From CAVSUB01 sp963730995 (GTDB lineage Bacteria; Acidobacteriota; Vicinamibacteria; Vicinamibacterales; 2-12-FULL-66-21), in assembly GCA_963730995.1 (NCBI GenBank), contig CAVSUB010000006.1, forward strand, positions 62,001 through 126,000: 64,000 bases of DNA, given 5' to 3'. The notes below the pieces were generated by a model. It searched no databases and was not told the origin of the DNA. It worked only from the letters and a program-made list of their open reading frames with translations. Shown one piece after another: positions 47,314-58,699 of this stretch (position 1 is the stretch's first letter; each line of letters opens with the position of its first letter). The translations under genes were made by a program, and so were the position numbers.

Positions 47314-48083
47314 CGATCGGCCTTGTGCGCGTGAGCGGCCGCGACCGCCGGCGTGTTCGCCAGCAGGTCGTCGATCAGCCGGATCAGTTCGCGGGCTGAC
47401 GTTGCCGGGTCTTTCAGGGTGGCGCGGTCCGCATCGGGGATCGCTGCAGCGTGGAGCGGAGTGTCCATGTCGCCCGGGTCGAACGAGATCAGGCGCACGC
47501 CGGCTGGACCGAGCTCCTCCTGCCAGATGCGCGTCATGTGCAGCAGCGCTGCTTTGCTCGCGCCGTAGGCGCCCCATCCGCCGTACGCGTTGACGGCGGC
47601 GTCGCTCGAGATGTTGACGACCACGGCGCCCCGGCCTTCTCGCGCCGAGGAGGCGAGGGAGCCGAGCAGCGCCTTTGTCAGTCGAAAGGGTCCGAGCAGG
47701 TTCGTGGCGAGCGCCTGCTCGAGGTCCTCGCAATCCGTGTCGGCCAGCGATGCCAGCGGCACCGGCCCAAGGCTGGAGGCGTTGTTGATCAGGACGTCCA
47801 AACCCCCGAGGGCGCTGGCGATCTGAATCGCGATCGCATGGATCTCGTCCTTCCGGGCCACGTCGCCGAGGATGCCATGCGTCTTCGGCAATTGCCTTCT
47901 GACCTGTTCGATGCGTTCCCGCCCGCGCGCCACGAAGGCGACGTGCGCTCCGAGCGTCGAGAGCTCCTCCACGAGCGCCAGCCCGAGCCCTGACGTTCCA
48001 CCCGTGACCGCGATCCGCCGACCCGTGAGGCCGCCCGATACCGTCTGGTGTGTTGCGTAATCTGCCCGTTCGTTCGTTGACAT
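47310..48083 (-). CDS. SDR-family NAD(P)-dependent oxidoreductase
   Basis: 257 residues of a classical short-chain dehydrogenase: TGGTSGLG cofactor loop (about residues 27-35), LINNASSLG, the catalytic Ser in VVNISSDA, and YGASK (Tyr/Lys pair). The C-terminal FDPGDMDTPLH is the usual PGxxxT region. GGAG precedes the ATG. The gene starts 58 bp from soxR on the other strand, next to a SoxR-like operator, so it is probably induced by redox-active compounds. The substrate is unknown. Confidence 0.9.
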   Translation of the reverse strand: MSTNERADYATHQTVSGGLTGRRIAVTGGTSGLGLALVEELSTLGAHVAFVARGRERIEQVRRQLPKTHGILGDVARKDEIHAIAIQIASALGGLDVLINNASSLGPVPLASLADTDCEDLEQALATNLLGPFRLTKALLGSLASSAREGRGAVVVNISSDAAVNAYGGWGAYGASKAALLHMTRIWQEELGPAGVRLISFDPGDMDTPLHAAAIPDADRATLKDPATSARELIRLIDDLLANTPAVAAAHAHKADR

Positions 48084-48089
48084 GGCTCC

Positions 48090-48120
48090 ATGCTACAAGT
48101 TAAAGTTAACTTTAAGTCAA
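48090..48120 (-). promoter_or_regulatory. SoxR-type operator and promoter
   Basis: A perfect 16-bp palindrome TTAAAGTTAACTTTAA (48100-48115) shares its centre (AGTTAACT) with the known SoxR box. On the minus strand a -35 TTGACT (48120-48115) and a -10 TAGCAT (48095-48090) are separated by exactly 19 bases, the stretched spacing of MerR/SoxR-activated promoters. It points at the SDR-queA-like pair. Confidence 0.75.
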
Positions 48121-48141
48121 GCGCTTTTCTTCGCTGTTTGC

Positions 48142-48585
48142 ATGGCCGAACTCCTGACCATCTCGGACGTCTCCCGCCGCAGCGGTGTCGCGTCGTCGGC
48201 CCTGCGGTTCTACGAAGACCGCGGGCTCATCAGGTCGGAGCGCGCCGGATCCGGCCATCGGCGCTATCCGCGCGCGGTCCTGCGGCGGATTGCCTTCATC
48301 GTGTTCGCTCAGAAAATTGGCTTGACGCTTGAGGAGATTGGCGCCGAGCTCGCGCAGATCCCCGCAAACCGCCCGCCCGATCGGTCGGACTGGGCGCGCA
48401 TTTCCAGTCGATGGACGCGCCGGGTGGACGAGCGAATTGCCGAGCTCCAACGGTTGCGCGACAGTCTCACCGCCTGCATCGGTTGCGGCTGCCTGTCGTT
48501 GCGCCAGTGCCAGCTCTCCAATCCCGCCGATCGAGCGAGCAGGCTCGGACCTGGTCCGCGGTACTGGATTGGCGATCGGCGGTGA
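48142..48585 (+). CDS. soxR: Redox-sensitive transcriptional activator SoxR
   Basis: 147 residues from the ATG at 48142. A MerR-type DNA-binding domain (LLTISDVSRRSGVASSALRFYEDRGLI) and dimerisation helix are followed by the [2Fe-2S] motif C-x2-C-x-C-x5-C at C112, C115, C117 and C123 (CIGCGCLSLRQC), diagnostic for SoxR. The cluster is oxidised by redox-cycling drugs, which switches the bound promoter on. There is no soxS here; as in most non-enteric bacteria, the direct targets are probably the divergent SDR and QueA-like genes. Confidence 0.95.
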   Translation: MAELLTISDVSRRSGVASSALRFYEDRGLIRSERAGSGHRRYPRAVLRRIAFIVFAQKIGLTLEEIGAELAQIPANRPPDRSDWARISSRWTRRVDERIAELQRLRDSLTACIGCGCLSLRQCQLSNPADRASRLGPGPRYWIGDRR

Positions 48586-48597
48586 TGTCCGGTCCGT

Positions 48598-51518
<2,921 letters not shown>

Positions 51519-51557
51519 TCCGGTGCGCACCGCCGCCCATTCTAGGCCGGTATTCCC

Positions 51558-51604
51558 TGTTCAAGTTTTCGCAGCGCTTTCCCGCTTCGAAGTCGGGGGA
51601 GGGC
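51558..51604 (+). promoter_or_regulatory. Leader element with hairpin, copy A
   Basis: TGTTCAAGTTTTCG followed by TTTCCCGCTTC and a complementary GAAGTCGGGGGA that can form a hairpin. It lies about 85-130 bases before the RCC1-like gene. The first 14 bases are identical to copy D at 60740. Confidence 0.5.
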
Positions 51605-51687
51605 GAGCACCAGCAACTGGAACCGAACCTCCGGCACCGGGTCCACGCGCCCCATGAATCCTCGCTGCACAACAGAAAGGGCAGACG

Positions 51688-53172
51688 ATGTCTAATGCAC
51701 CGCTCGTAGCCATCGCAACGGTCGCACTCGCCTCTCTCGCGCTCGCTCCACCGCCACCTGGGCCCGGACAGCTCGTCGTCTGGGGATTGCCCTCGGATCC
51801 GCTGGTGACCCATGTGCCGACCGGAGCGTTTGTTTCATTGGCGGCGGGCGGGGCCCAACAGACCCTGGCCATCCGCGACAACGGAAAGCTTTACCTGAAC
51901 GATGCTGTCGGCCAGGTTCCCCAGTTCGATTCGAATTGGGACGACCCGACCGTCTGCGCCGCGGGGATGGGCCGCAACCACCTGCTGGCCATCCGACCTG
52001 ACGGAGGAATCGTCGCCTGGCCCGAAGCCGCCAGAGCCGGGGCTCCAACGACCGGGCAGTTCATAGAGGTCACCGGTGCCGCCGGGCTTTACAGCGTTGC
52101 CCTCGACACGAACGGCAAGATCGTTCTGTGGGGCGGTTCGGGCATCCCGGCGGAGGACCAATTCAAAGTCATAGGCGTGGGCCCGCCGACCGGACGTCGC
52201 TTCAAGGCCATCGCCGCACGCGGGCGATACACGTTGGCGCTTGCCGAAGACGGGAACATATTCGGCTGGGGAACCAACGGGGTCACGCCCGGCACCGACT
52301 TCGGCGTCTTCACGTCGGCGACCGATCCATGGACACGCGACGGGTCGGGACACTTCATCGCGCCGATGGAGCCCGGCAACCCGTACAAGGCCATCGCCGC
52401 GGGCCTCGACATCGTGGTTGCGTTGCGGACGGATGGCCGCCTCGCCGCCTGGGATACGACCGGTCTCATCCCTGATCCGCCGGTCGGGGTCTTCACGCAC
52501 ATTGCCGCTGGACTCGGATTCGCCGCGGCGATCGACGAGGCTGGCCACCTCCACGCCTGGGGCGACGCCGGCCATGCCTTTGTCACGGCCGCCGTGCCGG
52601 ACGGCGTCTACGACGCGGTCAGCGCGGCCACCACTCACGTAACCGCGATCGCCCGGCCCGCGCCCGCCTCGCTCTGTTCGGCGAACGTCTGGCTGGGTCT
52701 GAAGAACAGCGACGACGTAGGCACCAAGTTCGACCTCCTGGCGGAGGTCTCGAGCAATGGGGTGCTCGTGGGATCCGGTCAGCTGGCCGGCGTGCCCGGT
52801 GGCAGCAGCGGCTTCAACAACGCCGTCCTGCGCACGATTGCGCTCTCGCTGAGCCAGCCCTCCCTCCTGGCTTCAGGTGACGTGTTGAGCCTTCGGCTGT
52901 CCGTCCGGATCGCTCAGGACGTCCCCGGACATCGGAGCGGAACTGCACGCCTGTGGTTCAACGATACGGCTGCGAACAGCAGCGTGGGCGCAACGAGAGG
53001 CGGGACCCCTGCTCACTACTACCTGGTCGGCAACACGACCCCGGCGACGTTTGCTCTGAACGAGAACACGGCTGGGTCCGGGCCGATGAGGTCGGTCGAC
53101 ATGTTCGTGGACCGTGCGGTGGGCGGCAACCCGTTCAAGCCGTTTGGCACCTGGAGCATCGTTCTGCGATAG
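51688..53172 (+). CDS. Secreted RCC1/BLIP-II-like propeller protein
   Basis: 494 residues. A signal peptide (LVAIATVALASLALAPPPPGPG) is followed by about seven repeats of the RCC1-like form FxxIAAGxxxxxAxxxDGxxxxWG, for example YKAIAAGLDIVVALRTDGRLAAWD and FTHIAAGLGFAAAIDEAGHLHAWG. The last 160 residues are a separate beta domain (SANVWLGLKNSDDVGTKFDLLAEV). It is likely secreted and binding; the partner is unknown. Its upstream region carries a leader element also found before three other exported-protein genes. Confidence 0.8.
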   Translation: MSNAPLVAIATVALASLALAPPPPGPGQLVVWGLPSDPLVTHVPTGAFVSLAAGGAQQTLAIRDNGKLYLNDAVGQVPQFDSNWDDPTVCAAGMGRNHLLAIRPDGGIVAWPEAARAGAPTTGQFIEVTGAAGLYSVALDTNGKIVLWGGSGIPAEDQFKVIGVGPPTGRRFKAIAARGRYTLALAEDGNIFGWGTNGVTPGTDFGVFTSATDPWTRDGSGHFIAPMEPGNPYKAIAAGLDIVVALRTDGRLAAWDTTGLIPDPPVGVFTHIAAGLGFAAAIDEAGHLHAWGDAGHAFVTAAVPDGVYDAVSAATTHVTAIARPAPASLCSANVWLGLKNSDDVGTKFDLLAEVSSNGVLVGSGQLAGVPGGSSGFNNAVLRTIALSLSQPSLLASGDVLSLRLSVRIAQDVPGHRSGTARLWFNDTAANSSVGATRGGTPAHYYLVGNTTPATFALNENTAGSGPMRSVDMFVDRAVGGNPFKPFGTWSIVLR

Positions 53173-53263
53173 GAGGCGTCAACCTTGATTGGCCTGCCAG
53201 AGCCCTGTCCCGGTCATCCGACGGCACAGCGGGCGCAGTGAGTGGATCCCTTCGAGCGCCCTG

Positions 53264-53308
53264 CACGTTTTCGTGGCTCGTTCCCGCTTCCTGAGTAGAG
53301 GCAAGGAA
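53264..53308 (+). promoter_or_regulatory. Leader element with hairpin, copy B
   Basis: CACGTTTTCGTG, then TTCCCGCTTC and the pairing half GAGGC-AA-GGAA directly before the ATG at 53310. The paired GGAA region includes the presumed ribosome-binding site. Confidence 0.5.
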
Positions 53309-53309
53309 A

Positions 53310-54035
53310 ATGATTAACAGGATACGAACGGGGATCGTGCTCGTGGTGTTCGCGCAGGGCCTGGCCGGATGCGGGGAATCCAGGGTTCCGACCGGGCCGT
53401 CAGCGCCATCGTCCGCTCCGCAACAGAGCCCGCAGCCGCTCCCGCGGCCGGTTCCGCAACCGGTCCCGATCCAGCCGCGCGTTACGTCCATCGCGCCGGA
53501 CGCCGGGTCGACAGGCGGCGATGCGTGGGGAGCCATCACCGGCGCCGACTTCCAGCCCGGCGCCGTTGTGAGAATCGGAGACGGTGCGGCGAAATCGGTC
53601 TGGGTGCAGGACAGCACGACGATTCTGTTCTGGACGGGACCCCACCCCGCTGGAACCGTGGACGTGGTCGTCACGAACCCGGGGGGCCTGGTCAGCCGGC
53701 TGGCGGGCGGCTACACGTTCGCACTACCTGAGTCCTTCGACTTCAACGGCGAGTGGATCGCCCATGCCGGCCCGGACTACGGGACGGAGATGGGTCTCAC
53801 CGTCCGCAACGGCGGGGTCGTCAGTCTCTCGTGCGGCGGAACGTCGGTGAGCCTCTCTCTACCCGTCCCGGTTCGCGGCGGGGAGTTCTCGGCGGCCGAA
53901 GAAGACGGCGTTATCGTGTCGGGCAGGGTGGTCTCGCCGGTCAATGCGATTGGCACGATCAACGCCCCCGGGTGTGTCTCTACGACGTGGTGGGCCGACA
54001 GGAGCAGCGCGGTTCGCAGCGCTGGCGTCCGGTGA
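53310..54035 (+). CDS. Lipoprotein with IPT/TIG domain
   Basis: 241 residues. A lipobox LAGC (about residues 18-21) follows a short hydrophobic stretch; then a Pro/Ser/Gln-rich linker and an IPT/TIG immunoglobulin-like domain (VTSIAPDAGSTGGDAWGAITGADFQPGAVVRIGD, VDVVVTNPGGLVSRLAGGYTF). The C-terminal 90 residues are a small beta domain ending in two cysteines. It is probably on the cell surface or outer membrane. AAGGAA precedes the ATG within a hairpin. Confidence 0.8.
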   Translation: MINRIRTGIVLVVFAQGLAGCGESRVPTGPSAPSSAPQQSPQPLPRPVPQPVPIQPRVTSIAPDAGSTGGDAWGAITGADFQPGAVVRIGDGAAKSVWVQDSTTILFWTGPHPAGTVDVVVTNPGGLVSRLAGGYTFALPESFDFNGEWIAHAGPDYGTEMGLTVRNGGVVSLSCGGTSVSLSLPVPVRGGEFSAAEEDGVIVSGRVVSPVNAIGTINAPGCVSTTWWADRSSAVRSAGVR

Positions 54036-54047
54036 CGGGCCGAAGGC

Positions 54048-56729
54048 CTACGGCTTCAATCCTGCCGTCCAGTTCCGGACGATGTGGATCGGCGGAGGAG
54101 TCGAGTCGAGCGACATGTTCACGAGGAACCGTTGCCCGTCAGGGCCCGGAATGTAACTGTTCCTCGCGTTGAAGACGTCCGCGGGGATGTCGAAGAGGAA
54201 CTTTGGAGCGTCGTAGTCGAAGGTGGGACCCGGCCGGACTTCCACGGAATAGAACTTCCTGGCTTCGCTGACGAAGAAGAGCTCCTTGCCATCCGGCCGC
54301 CACATCGGTTGACGCCCGCCACTGTTGGACACCGGCCATCGATCGCCGGTCGCCGGGAACGGCTGCACATAGACCTCGTATCCTCCCGTCGCCGTCGACG
54401 CCCAAGCGACGAACTTGCCATCGGGTGAAAACTGCGGCTCGACATCACCGAAGGGGGACTGCACGATCGCCTGAGGCTTTTTCTCACCCGTCATCGGGAG
54501 GACGAAGATGTCCTGGACCGATTCACCGGCAGGGTTCGCGAAAAACAGCAGCCATTTGCCGTCGGGCGAAATCTGCGACGGTCCATTCACGGCCGCGTTG
54601 TAGAACAACTTCTCCTCACCGGCGCCGCTCGCACTCTTCTCGAAGATGCCGCCGGGGACGCCGTTCTGCGGCGAGGTTCGGTACAGTATTGTCACACCGT
54701 CGAGGGACCAGACAGGCGATCCTTTCAGGCCCGGACTCGTCGTGAACTTCGAGGGTATCTGCCGGCTCATGTCGAGAATCCACAGGTTGCCGTCGCCGAT
54801 GTTCAAGTACACAAGACGCTTTCCGTCGGGTGAAAGTGCAGGGTACCTGTAGCTGCCTGGCCTCCCGATTTTTTCCAGGAGGTTGCCCTTGCGATCGAAC
54901 CACGCGAACTGCGTCGTCAGGTCACTGTTCGGCTGGAACGCCAGTACGCCAGTGGTCGACACCGAAAAAGCCGCCAGCCCGAGTGCGGTGTTTCGCGCGA
55001 TCCGTTCGGCGACTGGCAACGGCTCTTCGCTGAGCTCGAGTCGCGGAAGATCGAACCGTTGTCGCAGCAGCACGCCTCCTCTCGTGAACAGCAGGAAACC
55101 GGAGGGATCGTAGGCGGCGTTGCTCTCGCTCGCCAGCAGCTTCCGTGGAGCGCCGGCGGCCGCAATCGAGGCGACGTACACGGTGGGTCCGTCGCCCGAG
55201 TTCCTGGCCCAGTACAGGAAGGTGCGGCCGTCCGGAAGGAAATACGGCCAGAATGCCTCTACGGCGACATCCTTCTCAGTATGACCAGCAAGGGCCACAG
55301 CGGTTCCGCCCTCGGCCGGCACGCGATAGAGCCTTGGCGAGCTGCCGCTGCTGAAGAGGATGTCGCCGCCTGATCCCCACGTTCCGCCTCTACCGATGTC
55401 GCCTACGACGTCGCAGATTTTTCGGGGTGTGCCGCCGCCGGCGTCGATCCGCTTCAACTGGTTTCCAACGAAGAACGCGATCGACCTGGCGTCCGGCGAC
55501 CAGAAGGGCAAAGACGCCCCGTCGCTCCCGGTCAGAGGCAGCGCATCGAACGAGTCCAGGGAGCGCATCCACAACAGCGTCCTGCCGGATCGATCCGTGG
55601 CGACGAAGACCAGTCGTGTACCGTCGGGCGAAATGCTTCCGCTGGTGGCCCCGCTCGCTCCAAACAGTCCGATCGGTCCGGAGCCAAGCACGGTATCCTG
55701 TGGCGGATACATCTGAAATCGCGTGACTTCCTTGCCTGGGACAGGCTTCAGCGCGACATACGAGGCGAGACCGATCAGCGAGACGAGCGACAGGGCGGCG
55801 AGCGCCCAGGCCGCGCGCTCACGTGCCGGAGCCGTCGAGGCCACAGACGGCAGGACTGCCGGCGCATCGACTGAGCGCGGTTCCTCGAGGTCGAGCCTCA
55901 CGTCCGCGATGTCGTGAAACCTTCGCCGCGGATCCTTCTCGAGGCACCGTCGAAGCACCCGCCGGATCGTGGTCGGTGTTGCCGCAGGCAGGGCCTTCCA
56001 GTCAGGATCGCTCTTCAGAATGCTCGCGAGCGTGTCCGAGACCTCGCTGCCTTCGAATGCTCGCTGCCCGGTGAGCATCTCGTAGAGCACGCAGCCGAAG
56101 GCCCAGATGTCGCTCCGCTTGTCAGCTGGTTTACCGCGAGCCTGCTCGGGGCTCATGTACGCCGCGGTGCCGAGAATGATCCCGAGCCGCGTGAGTGCCG
56201 GGCTCGTAATCGTTGGCGTCTGTGCCGATTGAGACGTCTCGGTTTCGTTGGCGAACGCCTTCGCGAGGCCGAAGTCCAGCACCTTCACAGTGCCATCGGC
56301 CCGCAGCTTGACGTTCGCGGGCTTCAGATCGCGATGAATGATGCCGCGCTCGTGCGCGGCTTCGAGCGCCTCCGCAATCTGCCTGGCTGCCGACAAGGCG
56401 TCGTCCAGAGGAACAGGTCCCTCAGCCACGCGATCGGCAATCGTCGGTCCCTCCACGAGCTCGAGAACGAGTGCCTGCACGCCATTGGATTCCTCGAGGC
56501 CGTAGATTGCGGCGATGTTGGAGTGGTTCAACGACGCCAGCACCTGCGCTTCACGCTGAAAACGCGCCAGCCGATCCTGATCGAGGGCGAATGCACTGGG
56601 CAGCATTTTGAGGGCGACGTCGCGATTCAACCGGGGGTCACGGGCGCGATACACCTCGCCCATGCCGCCCGTGCCGATGAGCTCGACGACTTGGTACACA
56701 CCGAGGCGGGCGCCTACTCTGAGCGGCAT
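54048..56729 (-). CDS. Ser/Thr protein kinase with C-terminal TolB/WD40-like propeller
   Basis: 893 residues, intact. The kinase domain starts at once (YQVVELIGTGGMGEVYRARD, Lys41 in VALKML, HRDLKPANVKL, DFGLAKAF, GTAAYMSPEQARGK, SDIWAFGCVLYEMLTG) and ends near residue 280. A membrane segment (AWALAALSLVSLIGLASYVAL) leads to a periplasmic propeller with repeated SPDG blades (SISPDGTRLVFVATD, ALSPDGKRLVYLN, QISPDGKWLLFFAN, QFSPDGKFVAWAS). It is the same architecture as the broken gene at 48598, which is a paralogue. Signal sensing outside may control phosphorylation inside. No PP2C gene is adjacent. Confidence 0.92.
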   Translation of the reverse strand: MPLRVGARLGVYQVVELIGTGGMGEVYRARDPRLNRDVALKMLPSAFALDQDRLARFQREAQVLASLNHSNIAAIYGLEESNGVQALVLELVEGPTIADRVAEGPVPLDDALSAARQIAEALEAAHERGIIHRDLKPANVKLRADGTVKVLDFGLAKAFANETETSQSAQTPTITSPALTRLGIILGTAAYMSPEQARGKPADKRSDIWAFGCVLYEMLTGQRAFEGSEVSDTLASILKSDPDWKALPAATPTTIRRVLRRCLEKDPRRRFHDIADVRLDLEEPRSVDAPAVLPSVASTAPARERAAWALAALSLVSLIGLASYVALKPVPGKEVTRFQMYPPQDTVLGSGPIGLFGASGATSGSISPDGTRLVFVATDRSGRTLLWMRSLDSFDALPLTGSDGASLPFWSPDARSIAFFVGNQLKRIDAGGGTPRKICDVVGDIGRGGTWGSGGDILFSSGSSPRLYRVPAEGGTAVALAGHTEKDVAVEAFWPYFLPDGRTFLYWARNSGDGPTVYVASIAAAGAPRKLLASESNAAYDPSGFLLFTRGGVLLRQRFDLPRLELSEEPLPVAERIARNTALGLAAFSVSTTGVLAFQPNSDLTTQFAWFDRKGNLLEKIGRPGSYRYPALSPDGKRLVYLNIGDGNLWILDMSRQIPSKFTTSPGLKGSPVWSLDGVTILYRTSPQNGVPGGIFEKSASGAGEEKLFYNAAVNGPSQISPDGKWLLFFANPAGESVQDIFVLPMTGEKKPQAIVQSPFGDVEPQFSPDGKFVAWASTATGGYEVYVQPFPATGDRWPVSNSGGRQPMWRPDGKELFFVSEARKFYSVEVRPGPTFDYDAPKFLFDIPADVFNARNSYIPGPDGQRFLVNMSLDSTPPPIHIVRNWTAGLKP

Positions 56730-56799
56730 CGAGATGCCGGATTATAGCTGCCGGCGGATGTCGGAAGCGGATTCGGTCCCGATCCTCGATAATGACGGC

Positions 56800-57585
56800 G
56801 TGCGTCGCAGGCTGCGGCTCGTCACGGTTGCTCTCCTCGTCGCCGCGACGGCTGCGGCCGCGCAGTACGACGCGCCCGGGCGCCCCGGTGGCGCGCCTGA
56901 CGTCCGCTACGACGGGCAGTTCACGTTCGTGCGCTTGCGATGGGGCTCCGACCTGAGCTCGTCTTTGTTTGGTGGGGGGTTTGGTGGGGGCCGCCGCGGC
57001 TTCAGCTCCGCCTGGAATCACGACTATCCGCGCGCCGAGCAGAACCTCTCGCGCATCATCGACGAGGTCACCGGCGTGCACATCCGGTTGGATGGCAGCC
57101 TGATCCTCACGCTCGACGACCCCGAGCTGTTCAACCATCCGATCGCTTTCATGTGGGAGCCGGGGTTCTGGAACCTCACCGATCGCGAGGCCGCCTCGTT
57201 TCGCGCGTTCCTGTTGAAGGGCGGCTTCGCGGTCTTCGAGGACTTCGACGGCAGACAGCAATGGGACGTCTTCGAAACGCAGATGCGGCGGGTGCTTCCC
57301 GATGCGCGATTCGTCAAGCTCGATAAGACACACCGCATCTTCGACTCGTTTTTCCAAGTCAAAGACATCGACGCCATCGTCCATCCGATGTCCGGCATCC
57401 GTCCGAGCTACTACGGGATTTTCGAGGACAACGATCCGTCGAAGCGGCTGATGGTTGTCGCGAACTACGACAACGACGTGCCGGAGTACTGGGAGTGGTC
57501 AGGGCAAGGCCTGTTCCCGTTCGACGCCTCGAACGAGGCGTACAAGCTCGGGGTCAATTATGTGATCTATGGGTTGACGCACTAG
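56800..57585 (+). CDS. DUF4159 domain protein
   Basis: 261 residues from a GTG at 56800; an ATG at 56758 is also in frame but would put an acidic stretch before the signal peptide (RRRLRLVTVALLVAATAAAAQ). DUF4159 is recognised by FTFVRLRWGSD, NLSRIIDEVTGVHI, DPELFNHPIAFMWEPGFWNLTDREAASFRAFLLKGGFAVFEDF and the C-terminal PFDASNEAYKLGVNYVIYGLTH. It has a GATase1-like fold, often found in gliding or secretion clusters. Here it stands alone and divergent from the kinase at 54048. Confidence 0.85.
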   Translation: MRRRLRLVTVALLVAATAAAAQYDAPGRPGGAPDVRYDGQFTFVRLRWGSDLSSSLFGGGFGGGRRGFSSAWNHDYPRAEQNLSRIIDEVTGVHIRLDGSLILTLDDPELFNHPIAFMWEPGFWNLTDREAASFRAFLLKGGFAVFEDFDGRQQWDVFETQMRRVLPDARFVKLDKTHRIFDSFFQVKDIDAIVHPMSGIRPSYYGIFEDNDPSKRLMVVANYDNDVPEYWEWSGQGLFPFDASNEAYKLGVNYVIYGLTH

Positions 57586-57587
57586 GC

Positions 57588-57693
57588 GGGTTCCAGGGTT
57601 CCAGGGTTCTAGAGGTTCTAGAGGTTCTACGGGTTCTAGGGGTTCTAGGGGTCCAGCGGGAAGCTGAGAGCTGAGAGCTGAAAGCTGAGAGCT
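57588..57693. repeat. Two adjacent short tandem arrays (GGGTTCTA and GAGAGCT)
   Basis: About eight units of an 8-9 base repeat GGGTTCYA (57588-57656) are followed directly by about five GAGAGCT heptads (57661-57693). They fill the gap between the DUF4159 stop and the lyase start. The heptad array is the same unit as at 32137 and 24196. Confidence 0.85.
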
Positions 57694-57713
57694 ACACATC
57701 CAACCGCCACACT

Positions 57714-58679
57714 ATGGAAATCTCCCGTCCTTCGAAAACAGACGACAAGCGGCTCGCGGGCCTGTTCGCGGCCGTCGTGACCCCAATAGACGACCGCGGA
57801 CAGCTGGATCTCGACACGTTCGATCGCCTTGTCGACGCCTTGGTCGACTCGGGAGCGAGCGGCATCTGCATTGCCGGGGCCACGGGCGAGTATCCGCACT
57901 TCGAGTCGGCAGATCGCAAGCGGGTGATTCGACGTGCGGCGGCGCGGCTCCCGCGCGATCGCGCGCTCCTCGTCGGCATCGGCGGGTCGTCGATGCACCA
58001 CACGATCGAGCTCGGGCGGGAGGCAATGGACGCGGGCAGCAGGGCCCTCTTGTTGCCGATGCCGATGTTCTTCCGGTACGAGCAGCAGGACCTCGAGGAG
58101 TTCTGCAGCCATGTGAGCGGAACGCTGCGAGCGCCGTGCCTCCTGTACAACCTCCCCGTGTTCACCAACGGCCTCACCGTCGATACCATCGCAAGCCTGC
58201 TCCGGAGCGAGGCGTTCGTGGTTGGAGTAAAGGACAGCAGTGGCGTTGCCGCCAACCTCGACGCACTCGCGAGAGCGCGAGAGGAAGAACCGTGGTCGCT
58301 TCTGGTCGGGGACGATCGTCTCCTGCGGAACGGATTGGTCGCAGGCTGGGATGGAGGCATTTCGGGCGTTGCCGGATTCTGCCCGGAGCTCGTCGTCGCG
58401 GTGTATCGGAGCTTCGCAGCGGGGCATCTGGACGAGGTCGCGCGGCTTCAGGGTCTACTCGACGAGCTGATCGTGCGTATCGCGCCCTTTCCGACGCCCT
58501 GGGGGATCAAGATCGGGCTGGCCGCCCGCGGCATCGACACAGGGCCGCTGCCGTTGCCGCTCACGGCCACGAGACGGCAACAAGTCACGGCCTTCGCAGA
58601 ATGGTTTCAGGGATGGCTGCCACGGACGGGACTCGCCGCGATCGCCTCGTCACCATCCGGATCGGGTCTGGCGTTGTAG
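57714..58679 (+). CDS. Dihydrodipicolinate synthase / N-acetylneuraminate lyase family protein
   Basis: 321 residues. TIM-barrel lyase with LFAAVVTPIDDRGQLDLDTFDRLVDALVDSGASGICIAGATGEYPHFE (GATGE phosphate/carboxylate loop), the Tyr of LLYNLPVFTNG, and the Schiff-base lysine in VVGVKDSSG (about residue 172). The family makes or splits 2-keto acids such as N-acetylneuraminate, 2-keto-3-deoxysugar acids or dihydrodipicolinate. The neighbouring sialidase-like gene (58700, convergent) hints at a sugar-acid substrate, but this is inference. No ribosome-binding site is visible; a repeat array ends 20 bases before the ATG. Confidence 0.87.
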   Translation: MEISRPSKTDDKRLAGLFAAVVTPIDDRGQLDLDTFDRLVDALVDSGASGICIAGATGEYPHFESADRKRVIRRAAARLPRDRALLVGIGGSSMHHTIELGREAMDAGSRALLLPMPMFFRYEQQDLEEFCSHVSGTLRAPCLLYNLPVFTNGLTVDTIASLLRSEAFVVGVKDSSGVAANLDALARAREEEPWSLLVGDDRLLRNGLVAGWDGGISGVAGFCPELVVAVYRSFAAGHLDEVARLQGLLDELIVRIAPFPTPWGIKIGLAARGIDTGPLPLPLTATRRQQVTAFAEWFQGWLPRTGLAAIASSPSGSGLAL

Positions 58680-58699
58680 TTCATCGGTGACTTCCAGGA

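Noticed and set aside
57499..57699. Small minus-strand frame rich in Pro, Leu and Glu
   Set aside because: It is only the translation of the tandem repeat array.
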